Part shown: positions 27,592 through 36,022 of the stretch, in pieces
How positions within the stretch are numbered: position 1 is the first letter of the stretch
Layout: each line of letters starts with the position of its first letter
DNA from: Rossellomorea aquimaris
GTDB lineage: Bacteria; Bacillota; Bacilli; Bacillales; Bacillaceae_B
Reading direction: 5' to 3'
DNA: 61,092 nt
Assembly (NCBI RefSeq): GCF_000935355.1
Contig: NZ_JXZC01000013.1
Span: 1-61,092, forward strand
Notes under the pieces: model-generated
Seen by the model: the letters and a program-made list of their open reading frames with translations, nothing else
The model's database searches: none
What the model was told of the DNA's origin: nothing
Made by a program: the position numbers and the translations under genes

Positions 27592-29286
27592 ATGAACAAA
27601 CCATGGTTTGCTGAATATCCAGCAGAAATTCCAACGGAGCTCGATCTGATTGAAAAACCACTGCAGTCTTATTTAACCGAGGCAGCTACCCTTTATGGCA
27701 GTAAAGTGGCCATTCAATTTATGGGCAAGGAGTTGACCTACACAGAATTACATGAATCGGCACTCAAATTCGCCCATTATCTTAAAACGCTTGGAATCAA
27801 GAAAGATGACCGGGTGGCGATCATGCTGCCGAATACTCCTCAATCCGTCATCGCGTACTATGGCATTCTCTACGCAGGTGGAATTGTCGTACAAACCAAT
27901 CCATTATATATGGAGAGGGAAATTGAATACCAAATGAAGGACTCAGGTGCCAAGGTGATACTGACATTGGATATTTTGTATCCAAGAGTATCAAAAGCAA
28001 TGAAGGATACCGAACTTGAGCACATCATTGTAACCGCTATCAAAGACTACCTTCCATTTCCTAAGAATCTCATCTACCCATTCATCCAGAAGAAACAATA
28101 CGGCATTGTGGTAAAAGTGAACCATTCAGGACAGAATCATCTTTTTACGGAGATTATGAAAACAGCCAAACCGGAAAGCACGCAACATGAATTTGATTTT
28201 GAAAACGATGTGGCCCTCCTTCAATACACAGGCGGTACGACAGGTTTTCCAAAAGGGGTCATGCTTACCCATAAGAATCTTGTAGCCAATGCTTCCATGT
28301 GTGATGCGTGGCTTTATAAATGTAAAAAAGGCGAAGAGCGGGTTCTTGGAATACTTCCATTCTTTCATGTGTACGGAATGACAGCGGTTATGATCTTATC
28401 CGTCATGCAGGGATACAAAATGATCCTACTCCCTAAATTTGATCCCGAAACAACCTTGAAAACCATTCAAAAGCAGAAACCGACCCTGTTTCCCGGTGCA
28501 CCCACCATCTATATCGGCCTGTTGAATCATCCCGACCTGAAGGATTATGACTTATCCTCCATCGACTCATGCCTTAGTGGAAGCGCCCCATTGCCGGTTG
28601 AAGTGCAGCAGCAATTCGAAGACGTCACCGGAGGGAAACTGGTTGAAGGCTATGGATTGACAGAATCTTCACCTGTCACGCATTCCAATTTTCTTTGGGA
28701 TAAAGAAAGAATAAAGGGAAGCGTAGGAGTTCCTTGGCCAAGCACGGATGCAGCCATCTTTTCACTTGAAACAGGGGAACCGCTTCCGCCGAATGAAATG
28801 GGTGAAATCGTCGTGAAAGGTCCCCAAGTGATGAAGGGTTACTGGAATCGTCCGGAGGAAACCGAACAAACGTTAAAGGATGGCTGGCTATTGACGGGAG
28901 ATTTGGGGTATATGGATGAGAGAGGCTACTTCTATGTCGTTGATCGCAAGAAGGATATGATCATTGCCGGAGGCTTTAATATTTACCCTCGTGAAATCGA
29001 AGAGGTCCTTTATGAACATCCTGCGATTCAAGAGGTTGTAGCTGCAGGCGTTCCAGATGAATACAGGGGAGAAACCGTAAAGGCGTATGTGGTCCTGAAA
29101 GAAGGGGAGTCCCTGACAGAGGATGAACTCAATGAATTTGCCCGTAAATTCCTGGCAGCCTACAAGGTACCCCGGATTTATGAATTTAGAAAAGAGCTTC
29201 CAAAGACGGCTGTAGGAAAAATATTACGGAGGGCACTTGTAGACGAAGAGCGTCAAAAGATAGAGGAAGAACAGAAAACAAGTTAA
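27592..29286 (+). CDS. lcfA: Long-chain-fatty-acid-CoA ligase
   Basis: 564 aa (B. subtilis LcfA 560). Activates fatty acids to acyl-CoA via acyl-adenylate, the entry step of beta-oxidation, at the membrane face. The AMP-binding P-loop is YTGGTTGFPKG (about 212-222), followed by EGYGLTESSP, TGDLGYMDERGYFYVVDRKKD and a C-terminal lid with KTAVGKILRR carrying the catalytic Lys. GGGAGGG precedes ATG. It sits next to fadR-fadB-etfBA as in B. subtilis, so control by fatty-acyl-CoA is likely. Confidence 0.96.
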   Translation: MNKPWFAEYPAEIPTELDLIEKPLQSYLTEAATLYGSKVAIQFMGKELTYTELHESALKFAHYLKTLGIKKDDRVAIMLPNTPQSVIAYYGILYAGGIVVQTNPLYMEREIEYQMKDSGAKVILTLDILYPRVSKAMKDTELEHIIVTAIKDYLPFPKNLIYPFIQKKQYGIVVKVNHSGQNHLFTEIMKTAKPESTQHEFDFENDVALLQYTGGTTGFPKGVMLTHKNLVANASMCDAWLYKCKKGEERVLGILPFFHVYGMTAVMILSVMQGYKMILLPKFDPETTLKTIQKQKPTLFPGAPTIYIGLLNHPDLKDYDLSSIDSCLSGSAPLPVEVQQQFEDVTGGKLVEGYGLTESSPVTHSNFLWDKERIKGSVGVPWPSTDAAIFSLETGEPLPPNEMGEIVVKGPQVMKGYWNRPEETEQTLKDGWLLTGDLGYMDERGYFYVVDRKKDMIIAGGFNIYPREIEEVLYEHPAIQEVVAAGVPDEYRGETVKAYVVLKEGESLTEDELNEFARKFLAAYKVPRIYEFRKELPKTAVGKILRRALVDEERQKIEEEQKTS

Positions 29287-29341
29287 ATGAATACCATTAG
29301 GCTTTTTCTTTTTATTGTATAATTGGACAAGGCATCTCTTC

Positions 29342-29398
29342 TTGACAAGTAAAGAGAAACCTTTTAATATAAAAATATGAATGAACAGTCATTCATAT
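29342..29398 (+). promoter_or_regulatory. fadR promoter with FadR operator
   Basis: TTGACA (29342-29347), 17-bp spacer, TAATAT (29365-29370). Immediately downstream ATATGAATGA (29375-29384) and TCATTCATAT (29389-29398) form a perfect 10-bp palindrome matching the Bacillus FadR box. Its place over the transcription start fits autorepression relieved by long-chain acyl-CoA. Confidence 0.9.
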
Positions 29399-29422
29399 TT
29401 TCTTAAGGCAGGTCAAGAACCC

Positions 29423-30010
29423 ATGAAACGAAATAAACCTAAATACAAACAAATTATCGATGCTGCTGTTATCGTTATAGCTGAAAATGGTTACCATCAG
29501 GCACAAGTGTCCAAGATCGCGAAACAGGCCGGAGTCGCTGATGGAACGATTTATCTCTATTTTAAAAATAAAGAAGATATCCTGATTTCGTTGTTTAAAG
29601 AAAAAATGGTACTCTTTGTCGAAAAAATTGAGGAAGTTATTGCAGGAAAACAGACAGTTTCAGAGAAATTATTAGTGATGATTGAAAATCATTGTAAAAT
29701 TCTGTCGGATGATCACCATCTAGCGATTGTGACACAATTGGAGCTTAGGCAGTCCAATAAGGATATCCGCTTAAAGATCAATGATGTGTTAAAGGGATAT
29801 CTGCAATTAGTCGATAAAATCCTTATGAGCGGAGTAGAAACCGGAGAGTTTTCCCGTGATCTGGACGTCCGGCTTGCCCGGCAGATGATCTTCGGCACTC
29901 TGGATGAAATGGTGACAACGTGGGTGATGAACGATCAGAAGTATGACTTAGTTGCTCAAGTCCCTGCTATTCACAAACTATTACTTCATGGATGTGGCGG
30001 CAGGAACTAA
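29423..30010 (+). CDS. fadR: TetR-family fatty acid degradation repressor FadR
   Basis: 195 aa (B. subtilis FadR/YsiA 194). The N-terminal HTH reads YKQIIDAAVIVIAENGYHQA and VSKIAKQAGVADGTIYLYF; the C-terminal ligand domain includes LELRQSNKDIR and a closing MIFGTLDEMVTTWVMNDQKYDL. It binds acyl-CoA and then releases fad promoters. ATG 29423 is chosen (AAGGCAGG upstream, family start MKRNKPKY); the frame open from 29381 would begin inside its own operator. First gene of fadR-fadB-etfB-etfA. Confidence 0.95.
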   Translation: MKRNKPKYKQIIDAAVIVIAENGYHQAQVSKIAKQAGVADGTIYLYFKNKEDILISLFKEKMVLFVEKIEEVIAGKQTVSEKLLVMIENHCKILSDDHHLAIVTQLELRQSNKDIRLKINDVLKGYLQLVDKILMSGVETGEFSRDLDVRLARQMIFGTLDEMVTTWVMNDQKYDLVAQVPAIHKLLLHGCGGRN

Positions 30011-30031
30011 ATTAGTTTAGGGGGATGAGAG

Positions 30032-30802
30032 ATGGAAAGTTTATCATGGTCATTAGAGGGAAAGGTAGCAACGGTTCTGATCCAAAGGCCTCCTGCTAAT
30101 GCATTAGCCAGTGGACTTATTAAAGAAATCGATGCAGTTCTGGATGAGCTTGAAGAAAACGCTGACGTCAGAGTGATCTTACTGAAAGGTGAGGGCCGCT
30201 TCTTCTCTGCGGGTGCGGACATTAAAGAATTCACGACGATTGAAAGTGGTGAAGAATTCTCTCAACTGGCGAAAAAAGGCCAGGACGTTTTCGAACGGAT
30301 GGAGAACTTTTCAAAGCCGATCATTGCAGCCATTCACGGTGCCGCTTTAGGCGGGGGATTGGAGCTTGCAATGGGATGTCACATCCGATTGGTCAGCGAG
30401 AATGCAAAGCTTGGTTTACCAGAACTTCAGTTAGGGCTTGTTCCTGGATTTGCCGGCTCCCAGCGCTTACCTAAATTGGTAGGCAGGGCAAAAGCGGCAG
30501 AAATGCTACTAACGAGTGAACCAATCAGCGGAACTGAAGCTGTACAGTGGGGACTTGCCAATAAGGCATACCCTGAAGATCAGCTCTTCGATAAAGCGAA
30601 GGAAATGGCCGATAAGATTGCGAAGAAAAGCCCTGGAGCGATGAAAGCTGCCATTGAGCTATTGAGTTATACAAAAGATGACCGTTTCTATGAAGGCGTA
30701 ATGAGAGAATCGGATCTTTTCGGTGAAATATTTGTATCTGCTGATGCCAAAGAGGGTATTTCAGCTTTTGTCGAAAAGCGTGAACCACACTTTAAAGGCT
30801 AG
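30032..30802 (+). CDS. fadB: Enoyl-CoA hydratase
   Basis: 256 aa, crotonase fold. Hydrates trans-2-enoyl-CoA in beta-oxidation. The oxyanion-hole segments are RFFSAGADIKEF and HGAALGGGLELAMGCHIRL, and the catalytic Glu region is LGLPELQLGLVPGFAGSQRL. AGGGGGATGAGAG precedes ATG. It lies 21 bp after fadR. A strong stem-loop (30838-30874) separates it from etfB, perhaps adjusting downstream mRNA levels. Confidence 0.93.
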   Translation: MESLSWSLEGKVATVLIQRPPANALASGLIKEIDAVLDELEENADVRVILLKGEGRFFSAGADIKEFTTIESGEEFSQLAKKGQDVFERMENFSKPIIAAIHGAALGGGLELAMGCHIRLVSENAKLGLPELQLGLVPGFAGSQRLPKLVGRAKAAEMLLTSEPISGTEAVQWGLANKAYPEDQLFDKAKEMADKIAKKSPGAMKAAIELLSYTKDDRFYEGVMRESDLFGEIFVSADAKEGISAFVEKREPHFKG

Positions 30803-30837
30803 AATACATTCTTGTAATATAGTAAACTCTTATTGAG

Positions 30838-30874
30838 GGGCAGTCTTGAATGGAAGTTTCCGTTCAAGCTGCCC
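30838..30874 (+). other. Strong stem-loop in the fadB-etfB spacer without T tract
   Basis: GGGCAG, CTTGAA and GGAA (30838-30855) pair in order with TTCC, TTCAAG and CTGCCC (30858-30874), 16 bp in all with single-base bulges. No T run follows, so it is probably an mRNA processing or stabilising element rather than a terminator (inference). Confidence 0.7.
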
Positions 30875-30945
30875 ATTCAAAGGGGTTAAATTGTCGAAAT
30901 CTTTTTAAGGGAAAGAATGTTTACATTATTAGGAGGGACTTACGG

Positions 30946-31719
30946 ATGAACATCTATGTACTTTTGAAAAGAACGTTTGATACTGAGGAGAAAATTTCGA
31001 TCCAAAACGGTCAAATTGCTGAAGATGGAGCTGAATTTATCATAAATCCTTACGATGAATATGCAGTGGAAGAAGCAATTCAAGTTCGCGATGCACATGG
31101 TGGAGAAGTGACGGTCGTATCGGTTGGCGGAGAAGAAAGCGAGAAGCAGCTGAGAACAGCATTGGCGATGGGGGCAGACAAAGCAGTCCTGATCAACACA
31201 GAGGACGATCTTGATTATGGAGACCAATTCACTACAGCGAAAGTGTTGGCTCACTATTTAAAAGAGCAGGAAGTTGACTTGATTCTTGCGGGTAATGTTG
31301 CGATTGATGGTGGATCTGGACAAGTTGGTCCCCGTGTAGCCGAGCAACTTGATATCCCTTATGTAACAACAATCACAAAGTTGGAAATCGATGGTGGAAC
31401 CGTAACGGTCACTCGTGATGTAGAAGGGGATTCTGAGGTGATTGAAACATCTCTGCCACTATTAGTAACGGCACAACAAGGTTTGAATGAGCCTCGTTAT
31501 CCATCACTGCCAGGAATCATGAAGGCAAAGAAAAAGCCTCTTGATGAATTGGAATTGGATGATTTGGATTTAGATGAAGATGAAGTAGAAGCGAAAACAA
31601 AAACAATTGAAATCTACCTTCCACCGAAGAAGGAAGCAGGTAAAGTGTTAGAAGGCGAATTGGATTCTCAAGTATCAGAGCTTGTTTCACTTCTTCGTAA
31701 TGAAGCGAAAGTTATATAA
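30946..31719 (+). CDS. etfB: Electron transfer flavoprotein beta subunit
   Basis: 257 aa, identical in length to B. subtilis EtfB. With EtfA it carries electrons from acyl-CoA dehydrogenases to the quinone pool. N-terminal MNIYVLLKRTFDTEEKI, AMP/adenine-binding alpha/beta core with EVTVVSVGGEE and VDLILAGNVAIDGGSGQVG. A C-terminal arm, PSLPGIMKAKKKPLD, contacts EtfA. ATG 30946 has AGGAGGG at 9 bp; the frame open from 30850 has no ribosome binding site and crosses a stem-loop. Confidence 0.96.
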   Translation: MNIYVLLKRTFDTEEKISIQNGQIAEDGAEFIINPYDEYAVEEAIQVRDAHGGEVTVVSVGGEESEKQLRTALAMGADKAVLINTEDDLDYGDQFTTAKVLAHYLKEQEVDLILAGNVAIDGGSGQVGPRVAEQLDIPYVTTITKLEIDGGTVTVTRDVEGDSEVIETSLPLLVTAQQGLNEPRYPSLPGIMKAKKKPLDELELDDLDLDEDEVEAKTKTIEIYLPPKKEAGKVLEGELDSQVSELVSLLRNEAKVI

Positions 31720-31761
31720 GGCAAGGTCACAGGAATAACTAACATTCAGGGGGTATTTAAC

Positions 31762-32742
31762 ATGGCGAGAAAAGTATTGGTACTTGGAGAAGTTCGGGAC
31801 GGATCATTACGTAATGTTTCCTTTGAAGCAATTGCGGCAGGTAAAACAGTAGCTGAAGGCGGAGAAGTGGTAGCCGTTTTAATTGGTAAAAGTGTAAGCG
31901 CTTTAGGAGAAGAAATGATTCAGTATGGAGCAGACAAAGTAGTGGTTGTCGAAAACGATAAGCTGGAACAATATACTTCGGACGGTTATTCACAAGCGAT
32001 TCTTTCTGTGATTGAGGAAGAGAAACCAGAAGGGATCATCTTTGGACATACTGCCCTTGGGAAAGACTTATCTCCTAAAGTGGCAAGCAAATTAAGTTCA
32101 GGTTTGATCTCGGATGCGACAGATCTTGAGGAAGCTGGCGGAAACCTCGTTTTCACAAGACCGATTTATTCAGGAAAAGCGTTTGAAAAGAAAATCGTGA
32201 CTGACGGATTGATCTTTGCGACGATTCGCCCTAATAACATCGAACCATTAGCGAAAGATGAGTCACGTACAGGAGAAGTCACTTCCCTTTCCGTTGACAT
32301 CAAGGACTTACGTACGATCATTAAAGAAGTCGTTCGTAAAGCAAGCGAAGGTGTAGACTTATCTGAAGCGAAAGTCATTATTGCCGGCGGACGCGGAGTG
32401 AAAAGTGAAGATGGATTCAATCCTCTTAAGGAACTGGCGGATGTACTTGGCGGGGCTGTAGGGGCATCCCGTGGAGCATGTGATGCAGATTACTGTGACT
32501 ATTCCTTACAGATTGGCCAAACAGGTAAAGTGGTAACGCCTGACCTCTATATTGCATGTGGTATTTCCGGAGCAATCCAGCATTTAGCAGGGATGTCGAA
32601 TTCAAAAGTAATCGTTGCGATTAACAAAGATCCAGAAGCGAACATCTTTAACGTAGCGGATTACGGAATCGTTGGTGACCTATTCGAAGTGGTACCGATG
32701 CTTACAGAAGAATTTAAAAAGCTTAAAGTATCTTCTTCTTAA
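31762..32742 (+). CDS. etfA: Electron transfer flavoprotein alpha subunit
   Basis: 326 aa. FAD-binding partner of EtfB. The N-terminal domain resembles EtfB. The C-terminal FAD domain shows IIAGGRGVKSEDGF, GAVGASRGACDADY, QIGQTGKVVTPDLY, CGISGAIQHLAGM and NKDPEANIFNVADYGIVGD, the standard ETF-alpha motifs. AGGGGG precedes ATG. Last gene of the fadR operon, followed by a terminator at 32801-32836. Confidence 0.97.
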   Translation: MARKVLVLGEVRDGSLRNVSFEAIAAGKTVAEGGEVVAVLIGKSVSALGEEMIQYGADKVVVVENDKLEQYTSDGYSQAILSVIEEEKPEGIIFGHTALGKDLSPKVASKLSSGLISDATDLEEAGGNLVFTRPIYSGKAFEKKIVTDGLIFATIRPNNIEPLAKDESRTGEVTSLSVDIKDLRTIIKEVVRKASEGVDLSEAKVIIAGGRGVKSEDGFNPLKELADVLGGAVGASRGACDADYCDYSLQIGQTGKVVTPDLYIACGISGAIQHLAGMSNSKVIVAINKDPEANIFNVADYGIVGDLFEVVPMLTEEFKKLKVSSS

Positions 32743-32800
32743 TCCACACCGACGTTTTACAGTGGCGTTATGAGGGTATGAACATAATATGTAGTACCAA

Positions 32801-32836
32801 TAAGGATGCAGCCAGATGGCTGCTCCTTATTTTTGC
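32801..32836 (+). terminator. Intrinsic terminator of fadR-fadB-etfBA
   Basis: AAGGA..GCAGCC pairs with GGCTGC..TCCTT around AGAT, then TATTTTTG. Confidence 0.85.
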
Positions 32837-32878
32837 ATTCCTTGTATATTCCGTTTTATGAAGGGAATATTACCTACG

Positions 32879-32917
32879 AGCAGATTAATAGCATCCCCAA
32901 AAAAACGGTGATATACT
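32879..32917 (+). promoter_or_regulatory. trxA promoter with candidate Spx element
   Basis: TATACT (32912-32917) serves as -10 and no good -35 lies at 17 bp. AGCA at 32879-32882 falls about 44 bp upstream of the predicted start near 32923, where Spx-RNA polymerase recognises AGCA at B. subtilis trxA and trxB. Thiol-stress control is inferred. Confidence 0.5.
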
Positions 32918-32952
32918 TACGTTACATTCAAAGATTTAGGAGGCGCATATAA

Positions 32953-33267
32953 ATGGCAATTACAAATGCAACTGATCAATCATTCTCAACTGAAACAAAT
33001 TCTGGACTGGTATTAGCGGATTTCTGGGCACCTTGGTGTGGACCTTGTAAAATGATCGCTCCAGTACTGGAAGAGTTAGATAGCGAAATGGGCGACAAAG
33101 TGAAAATCGTCAAAGTTGACGTTGATGAAAATCAGGAAACAGCAGGTAAATACGGTGTTATGAGTATCCCGACATTAGTTGTCCTCAAAGACGGCGAAGT
33201 TGTAGATAAAGTGATCGGTTTCCAACCTAAGGAAGCACTTGCTGAACTATTAAACAAACATGCATAA
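32953..33267 (+). CDS. trxA: Thioredoxin
   Basis: 104 aa, canonical thioredoxin. General cytosolic disulfide reductase recycled by TrxB. Active site WCGPC with Cys29 and Cys32, and the cis-proline loop MSIPTLVV. AGGAGGCG precedes ATG 32953. In B. subtilis uvrC follows directly (recollection); here about 9.2 kb of accessory genes lie between them. A strong terminator follows at 33284-33316. Confidence 0.98.
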   Translation: MAITNATDQSFSTETNSGLVLADFWAPWCGPCKMIAPVLEELDSEMGDKVKIVKVDVDENQETAGKYGVMSIPTLVVLKDGEVVDKVIGFQPKEALAELLNKHA

Positions 33268-33283
33268 GAAATTCTTTGGAAAT

Positions 33284-33316
33284 GCCGGGGCTTCATAGTA
33301 GCCCCGGTGTTTTTTT
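33284..33316 (+). terminator. Intrinsic terminator of trxA
   Basis: GCCGGGGCT (33284-33292) pairs with AGCCCCGGT (33300-33308), followed by GTTTTTTT. Confidence 0.92.
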
Positions 33317-33377
33317 GTTGTGGATTGTGTGGATCGGTACATACTTTTGATGGTATTTTGGTGCCGGTGTTCACAAT

Positions 33378-33495
33378 TTGCCACAACAAACCCCGGAAGT
33401 GGCACAACAAACTCTGAAAGTGGCACAACAAACCCCGAAAGTGGCACAACAAACTCTGAAAGTGGCACGACAAACCTCGAATTCGGCACAACAAC
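33378..33495. repeat. 21-bp tandem repeat, six units
   Basis: CACAACAA (or CACGACAA) recurs at 33382, 33403, 33424, 33445, 33466 and 33487, exactly 21 bp apart. The consensus is GTGGCACAACAAACYCYGAA plus A. All frames of the core are largely open because 21 is a multiple of 3 (minus strand reads FVVPLSE heptads), but no ribosome binding site or conserved start supports a gene. It begins about 60 bp after the trxA terminator, in the ~500-bp gap before the Fur-controlled lipoprotein. Confidence 0.9.
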
Positions 33496-33672
33496 TACGT
33501 TGCATCCCTATTTTCGACTAAAACTATCCCCAGCCAACTTCAATATCTTCATGAAACTTTTCCTTATCATTCATTTTCACGCACATCATCCTAAAAATCA
33601 CGATTTCTTTTGATAGTGGTCGCCTCAGAACAAACCCTTTTGCATTTATTTGAACAAAATTTTCAAAAAACG

Positions 33673-33728
33673 TTGACTATGAGAATCATTCTCGATATAA
33701 TTTTAAACGGAAATGAAAATCATTATCA
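33673..33728 (+). promoter_or_regulatory. Fur-controlled promoter with two Fur boxes
   Basis: TTGACT (33673-33678), 17-bp spacer, TATAAT (33696-33701). TGAGAATCATTCTCG (33680-33694) occupies the spacer and TGAAAATCATTATCA (33714-33728) lies over the early transcript. Both fit the 7-1-7 Bacillus Fur motif TGATAATNATTATCA with few mismatches, predicting tight iron repression. Confidence 0.92.
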
Positions 33729-33763
33729 TTTATATATTCAATACATTCTGGGGGTACATACAT

Positions 33764-34951
33764 ATGAAAAAGAGAGACTTATCCAAAATTTTTGCAGCAT
33801 TTCTATTAACCGGTTCTGTATTAGCAGGTTGCGGCAGTGCATCTGAGGAACCAAAAGAAGCAGATCAATCGTCAGAAGAGAAGAAAGAAGAACCAAAAGA
33901 AGAAGCAAAAGATGAAATGACACTTAATGCGGAATCACAAGTTAAAGCGTATTCAGATATGAAAGCTGAATTAGAGAAGATGAAAGAAGACAAAGAAGTA
34001 AATTGGGATACTGTCAATGACATTTATACTTCTGAGTTGCAAGCATCAGTAAATGAAGTGAATGGTGAATTTTCTCAAGGGATTGAAGCCGCTATTTCCG
34101 GCGGTAAATCAGGCGAGCTTGAGAAAAACGTTGCGCGTCAAATCATTGATAAATTAACACAATCGTATTTCTATCAAGTTCAAAAAGGATTACAAGGTCA
34201 AGCGGGGGAAGATCTCGAGGCTGATAAAGCAGATGATGCAAAAGCAAAGTTTGCTGAGGTCAAGTATTTAGCTGAAAATGTATTCATCCCTACAGCAGAA
34301 AAACGTGATGGCTTATATGAGTTATCAGGTGAATCCAGCATGGTAGAAAACATCAACAACGGTCTGTCTCTACAGGAAGAGGCGTTGGCTGATTCAAATG
34401 CGGAAGACTTCGCTGTTTATAAGCAAGTGACAGATAAATCCATCTATCAAAGCTATTACCTTGCTTCCAAATCGTATGCTGAAAAAATCAGCAAAGCGGT
34501 TGAAGAAGGAAATACGGAAGAGTTAGCGATTATGCAAGCAGAAGGATATGGTTTCCTTCAAGCGATTAAAGGATCTTTAGCTGGTGGAGACGAAGCTAGT
34601 GCGAATGAATTGGATTCTATCTTCTCGCTGGAAAATGATCCATCTACGATTGATGCTGAGAAAGTCAATTCACTTTATACAAAAGCAATCAAAGGGAAAG
34701 CAGCAGGGTATCACGAAGAAGCGGCAGCAGCTGTAGAGTCCGGTGATGTTGCGACAGCCAAGGTAGAAGCAATGGAAGGAAATATGTTTGTTAAAATGCT
34801 AGAGGTGAACGTGATGAACCAACTTGGAGAAGAGAAATCACAAGAGCTGTTTGATCTTTCTCAAAAATGGTTTGAAGCGATCTCTTCTGAAAAAGCAGAT
34901 GAAGCGAAGCAGCATAGTGAAGCTATCCTTAACATCCTGAATCAATTATAA
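33764..34951 (+). CDS. Fur-regulated lipoprotein, putative iron-uptake component
   Basis: 395 aa. Lipoprotein signal peptide MKKRDLSKIFAAFLLTGSVL with lipobox LAGC, Cys23. An acidic Glu/Lys/Pro-rich linker (about 26-55) precedes a Glu/Ala-rich, all-helical domain with no transmembrane segment. Two helical regions look related (WDTVNDIYTSELQ near 80 and VNSLYTKAIKGKA near 310), suggesting duplication. No imelysin G-x-H-x-x-E motif is seen. ATG 33764 has GGGGG 10 bp upstream; the longer frame starts within the Fur box. The double Fur box argues for iron binding or delivery; the exact function is unknown. Confidence 0.75.
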   Translation: MKKRDLSKIFAAFLLTGSVLAGCGSASEEPKEADQSSEEKKEEPKEEAKDEMTLNAESQVKAYSDMKAELEKMKEDKEVNWDTVNDIYTSELQASVNEVNGEFSQGIEAAISGGKSGELEKNVARQIIDKLTQSYFYQVQKGLQGQAGEDLEADKADDAKAKFAEVKYLAENVFIPTAEKRDGLYELSGESSMVENINNGLSLQEEALADSNAEDFAVYKQVTDKSIYQSYYLASKSYAEKISKAVEEGNTEELAIMQAEGYGFLQAIKGSLAGGDEASANELDSIFSLENDPSTIDAEKVNSLYTKAIKGKAAGYHEEAAAAVESGDVATAKVEAMEGNMFVKMLEVNVMNQLGEEKSQELFDLSQKWFEAISSEKADEAKQHSEAILNILNQL

Positions 34952-34959
34952 TCTAGTAT

Positions 34960-34999
34960 ATAGAGGCTGGCCCGTTATATGGGGTCAGTCTCTATTTTT
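34960..34999 (+). terminator. Terminator of the Fur-regulated lipoprotein gene
   Basis: ATAGAGGCTGGCCC (34960-34973) pairs with GGGGTCAGTCTCTAT (34981-34995), then TTTT. Confidence 0.88.
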
Positions 35000-35068
35000 A
35001 AGTAATTTTTATTCTCCAGCGGGAATTGTGCTAAACTAGACCTATTGTCTAAAAGTCAAGAGAGTGTG

Positions 35069-36022
35069 ATGAAAGTGAAAATAGTGATTACAGGCGGTGC
35101 GGGATTTATCGGGATGCACCTTACCCAAAGTCTTATGAATAAGGGTTATCAGGTGTCAATCATTGATTGTTTCCATACCTATTATTCAACCGATCGGAAG
35201 AAACAGCATTTGAAAGAGATTCAATTCCCTGCAAGGGATTTATATGAGGTGGATTTGATAGATCGTGAGAAGACCAAAGCCATCATCCATAAATTAAAGC
35301 CCGACGCGGTCATACATTTAGCTGCATTGCCGGGGGTGGCCTATTCATTGGAAGAGCCGCTGAAGTATGTTGATTATGATATTAAAGCAACGATTAATAT
35401 TATAGAAGCTTGTGGAGAAGCGGGAGTCAAGCGCTTATTGTTCGCTTCATCATCCTCTGTTTATGGAGATAAACCGGGAAGGGCGTTAAAGGAAGAAGAT
35501 GCAGATGGGATGACCATTTCTCCATATGCAGCTTCCAAATGGAGTGCAGAAAGCTTCTGCCATATGTATGCTCATATGTTTGATATGCATGTGAACATTC
35601 TTCGTTTCTTTACGGTGTATGGTCCCTGGGGAAGACCGGATATGGCGATCCCTAAATTCATATCGAAACTTTTAAAGAACGAGTCCATCTCCATTTTTGG
35701 CAGTGATAGCGGACGGGACTATACGTATATCGATGATATCGTCCATGGAATACAATTGACCTTACAAAAGGGGAAAAGGGGAGAAACCTATAATCTGGGA
35801 AGTGGCCGGGTTGTGAAAATGACTTCATTATTAGAGATTCTTCGTCCCCATTTTCCTGAAATGAACGTACACTACGACACGTACCGTATGGGAGATGTTA
35901 TTTCTACACATTCAGATATTTCCAAGGCTGAATTGCATTTGGGATATTCTCCAACCACCACCATTGAAGACGGAATAGGGAATACCATTCTGTGGGCAAA
36001 GCAAAATGAAAAGCATTTATAA
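35069..36022 (+). CDS. NAD-dependent sugar-nucleotide epimerase/dehydratase
   Basis: 317 aa, extended SDR. NAD-binding GGAGFIG near residue 10, HLAALPGVAYSLEEP, the catalytic Ser region SSSSVYG and Y-x-x-x-K as YAASK, then RFFTVYGPWGRPDMA and a C-terminal substrate domain with GRDYTYIDDIV. These features resemble UDP-glucuronate/UDP-glucose 4-epimerases (YtcB-like); the exact sugar is unknown. ATG 35069 has a weak AAGAGAG site. It heads a four-gene unit with overlapping ends; the next gene starts 17 bp before its stop. A possible -10 TAAACT lies near 35032. Confidence 0.82.
   Translation: MKVKIVITGGAGFIGMHLTQSLMNKGYQVSIIDCFHTYYSTDRKKQHLKEIQFPARDLYEVDLIDREKTKAIIHKLKPDAVIHLAALPGVAYSLEEPLKYVDYDIKATINIIEACGEAGVKRLLFASSSSVYGDKPGRALKEEDADGMTISPYAASKWSAESFCHMYAHMFDMHVNILRFFTVYGPWGRPDMAIPKFISKLLKNESISIFGSDSGRDYTYIDDIVHGIQLTLQKGKRGETYNLGSGRVVKMTSLLEILRPHFPEMNVHYDTYRMGDVISTHSDISKAELHLGYSPTTTIEDGIGNTILWAKQNEKHL

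Noticed and set aside
29381..29422. Longer FadR N-terminus from 29381
   Set aside because: This start lies inside the FadR operator and transcription start region; ATG 29423 has a ribosome binding site and gives the family N-terminus.
30850..30945. 32-residue N-terminal extension of EtfB
   Set aside because: The region is a stem-loop with no start site; AGGAGGG and ATG at 30946 give the exact B. subtilis length.
33250..33489. Minus-strand ORF with FVVPLSE heptad repeats
   Set aside because: It is produced by the 21-bp period of the array and runs into the trxA terminator and 3' end; no minus-strand ribosome binding site was found.
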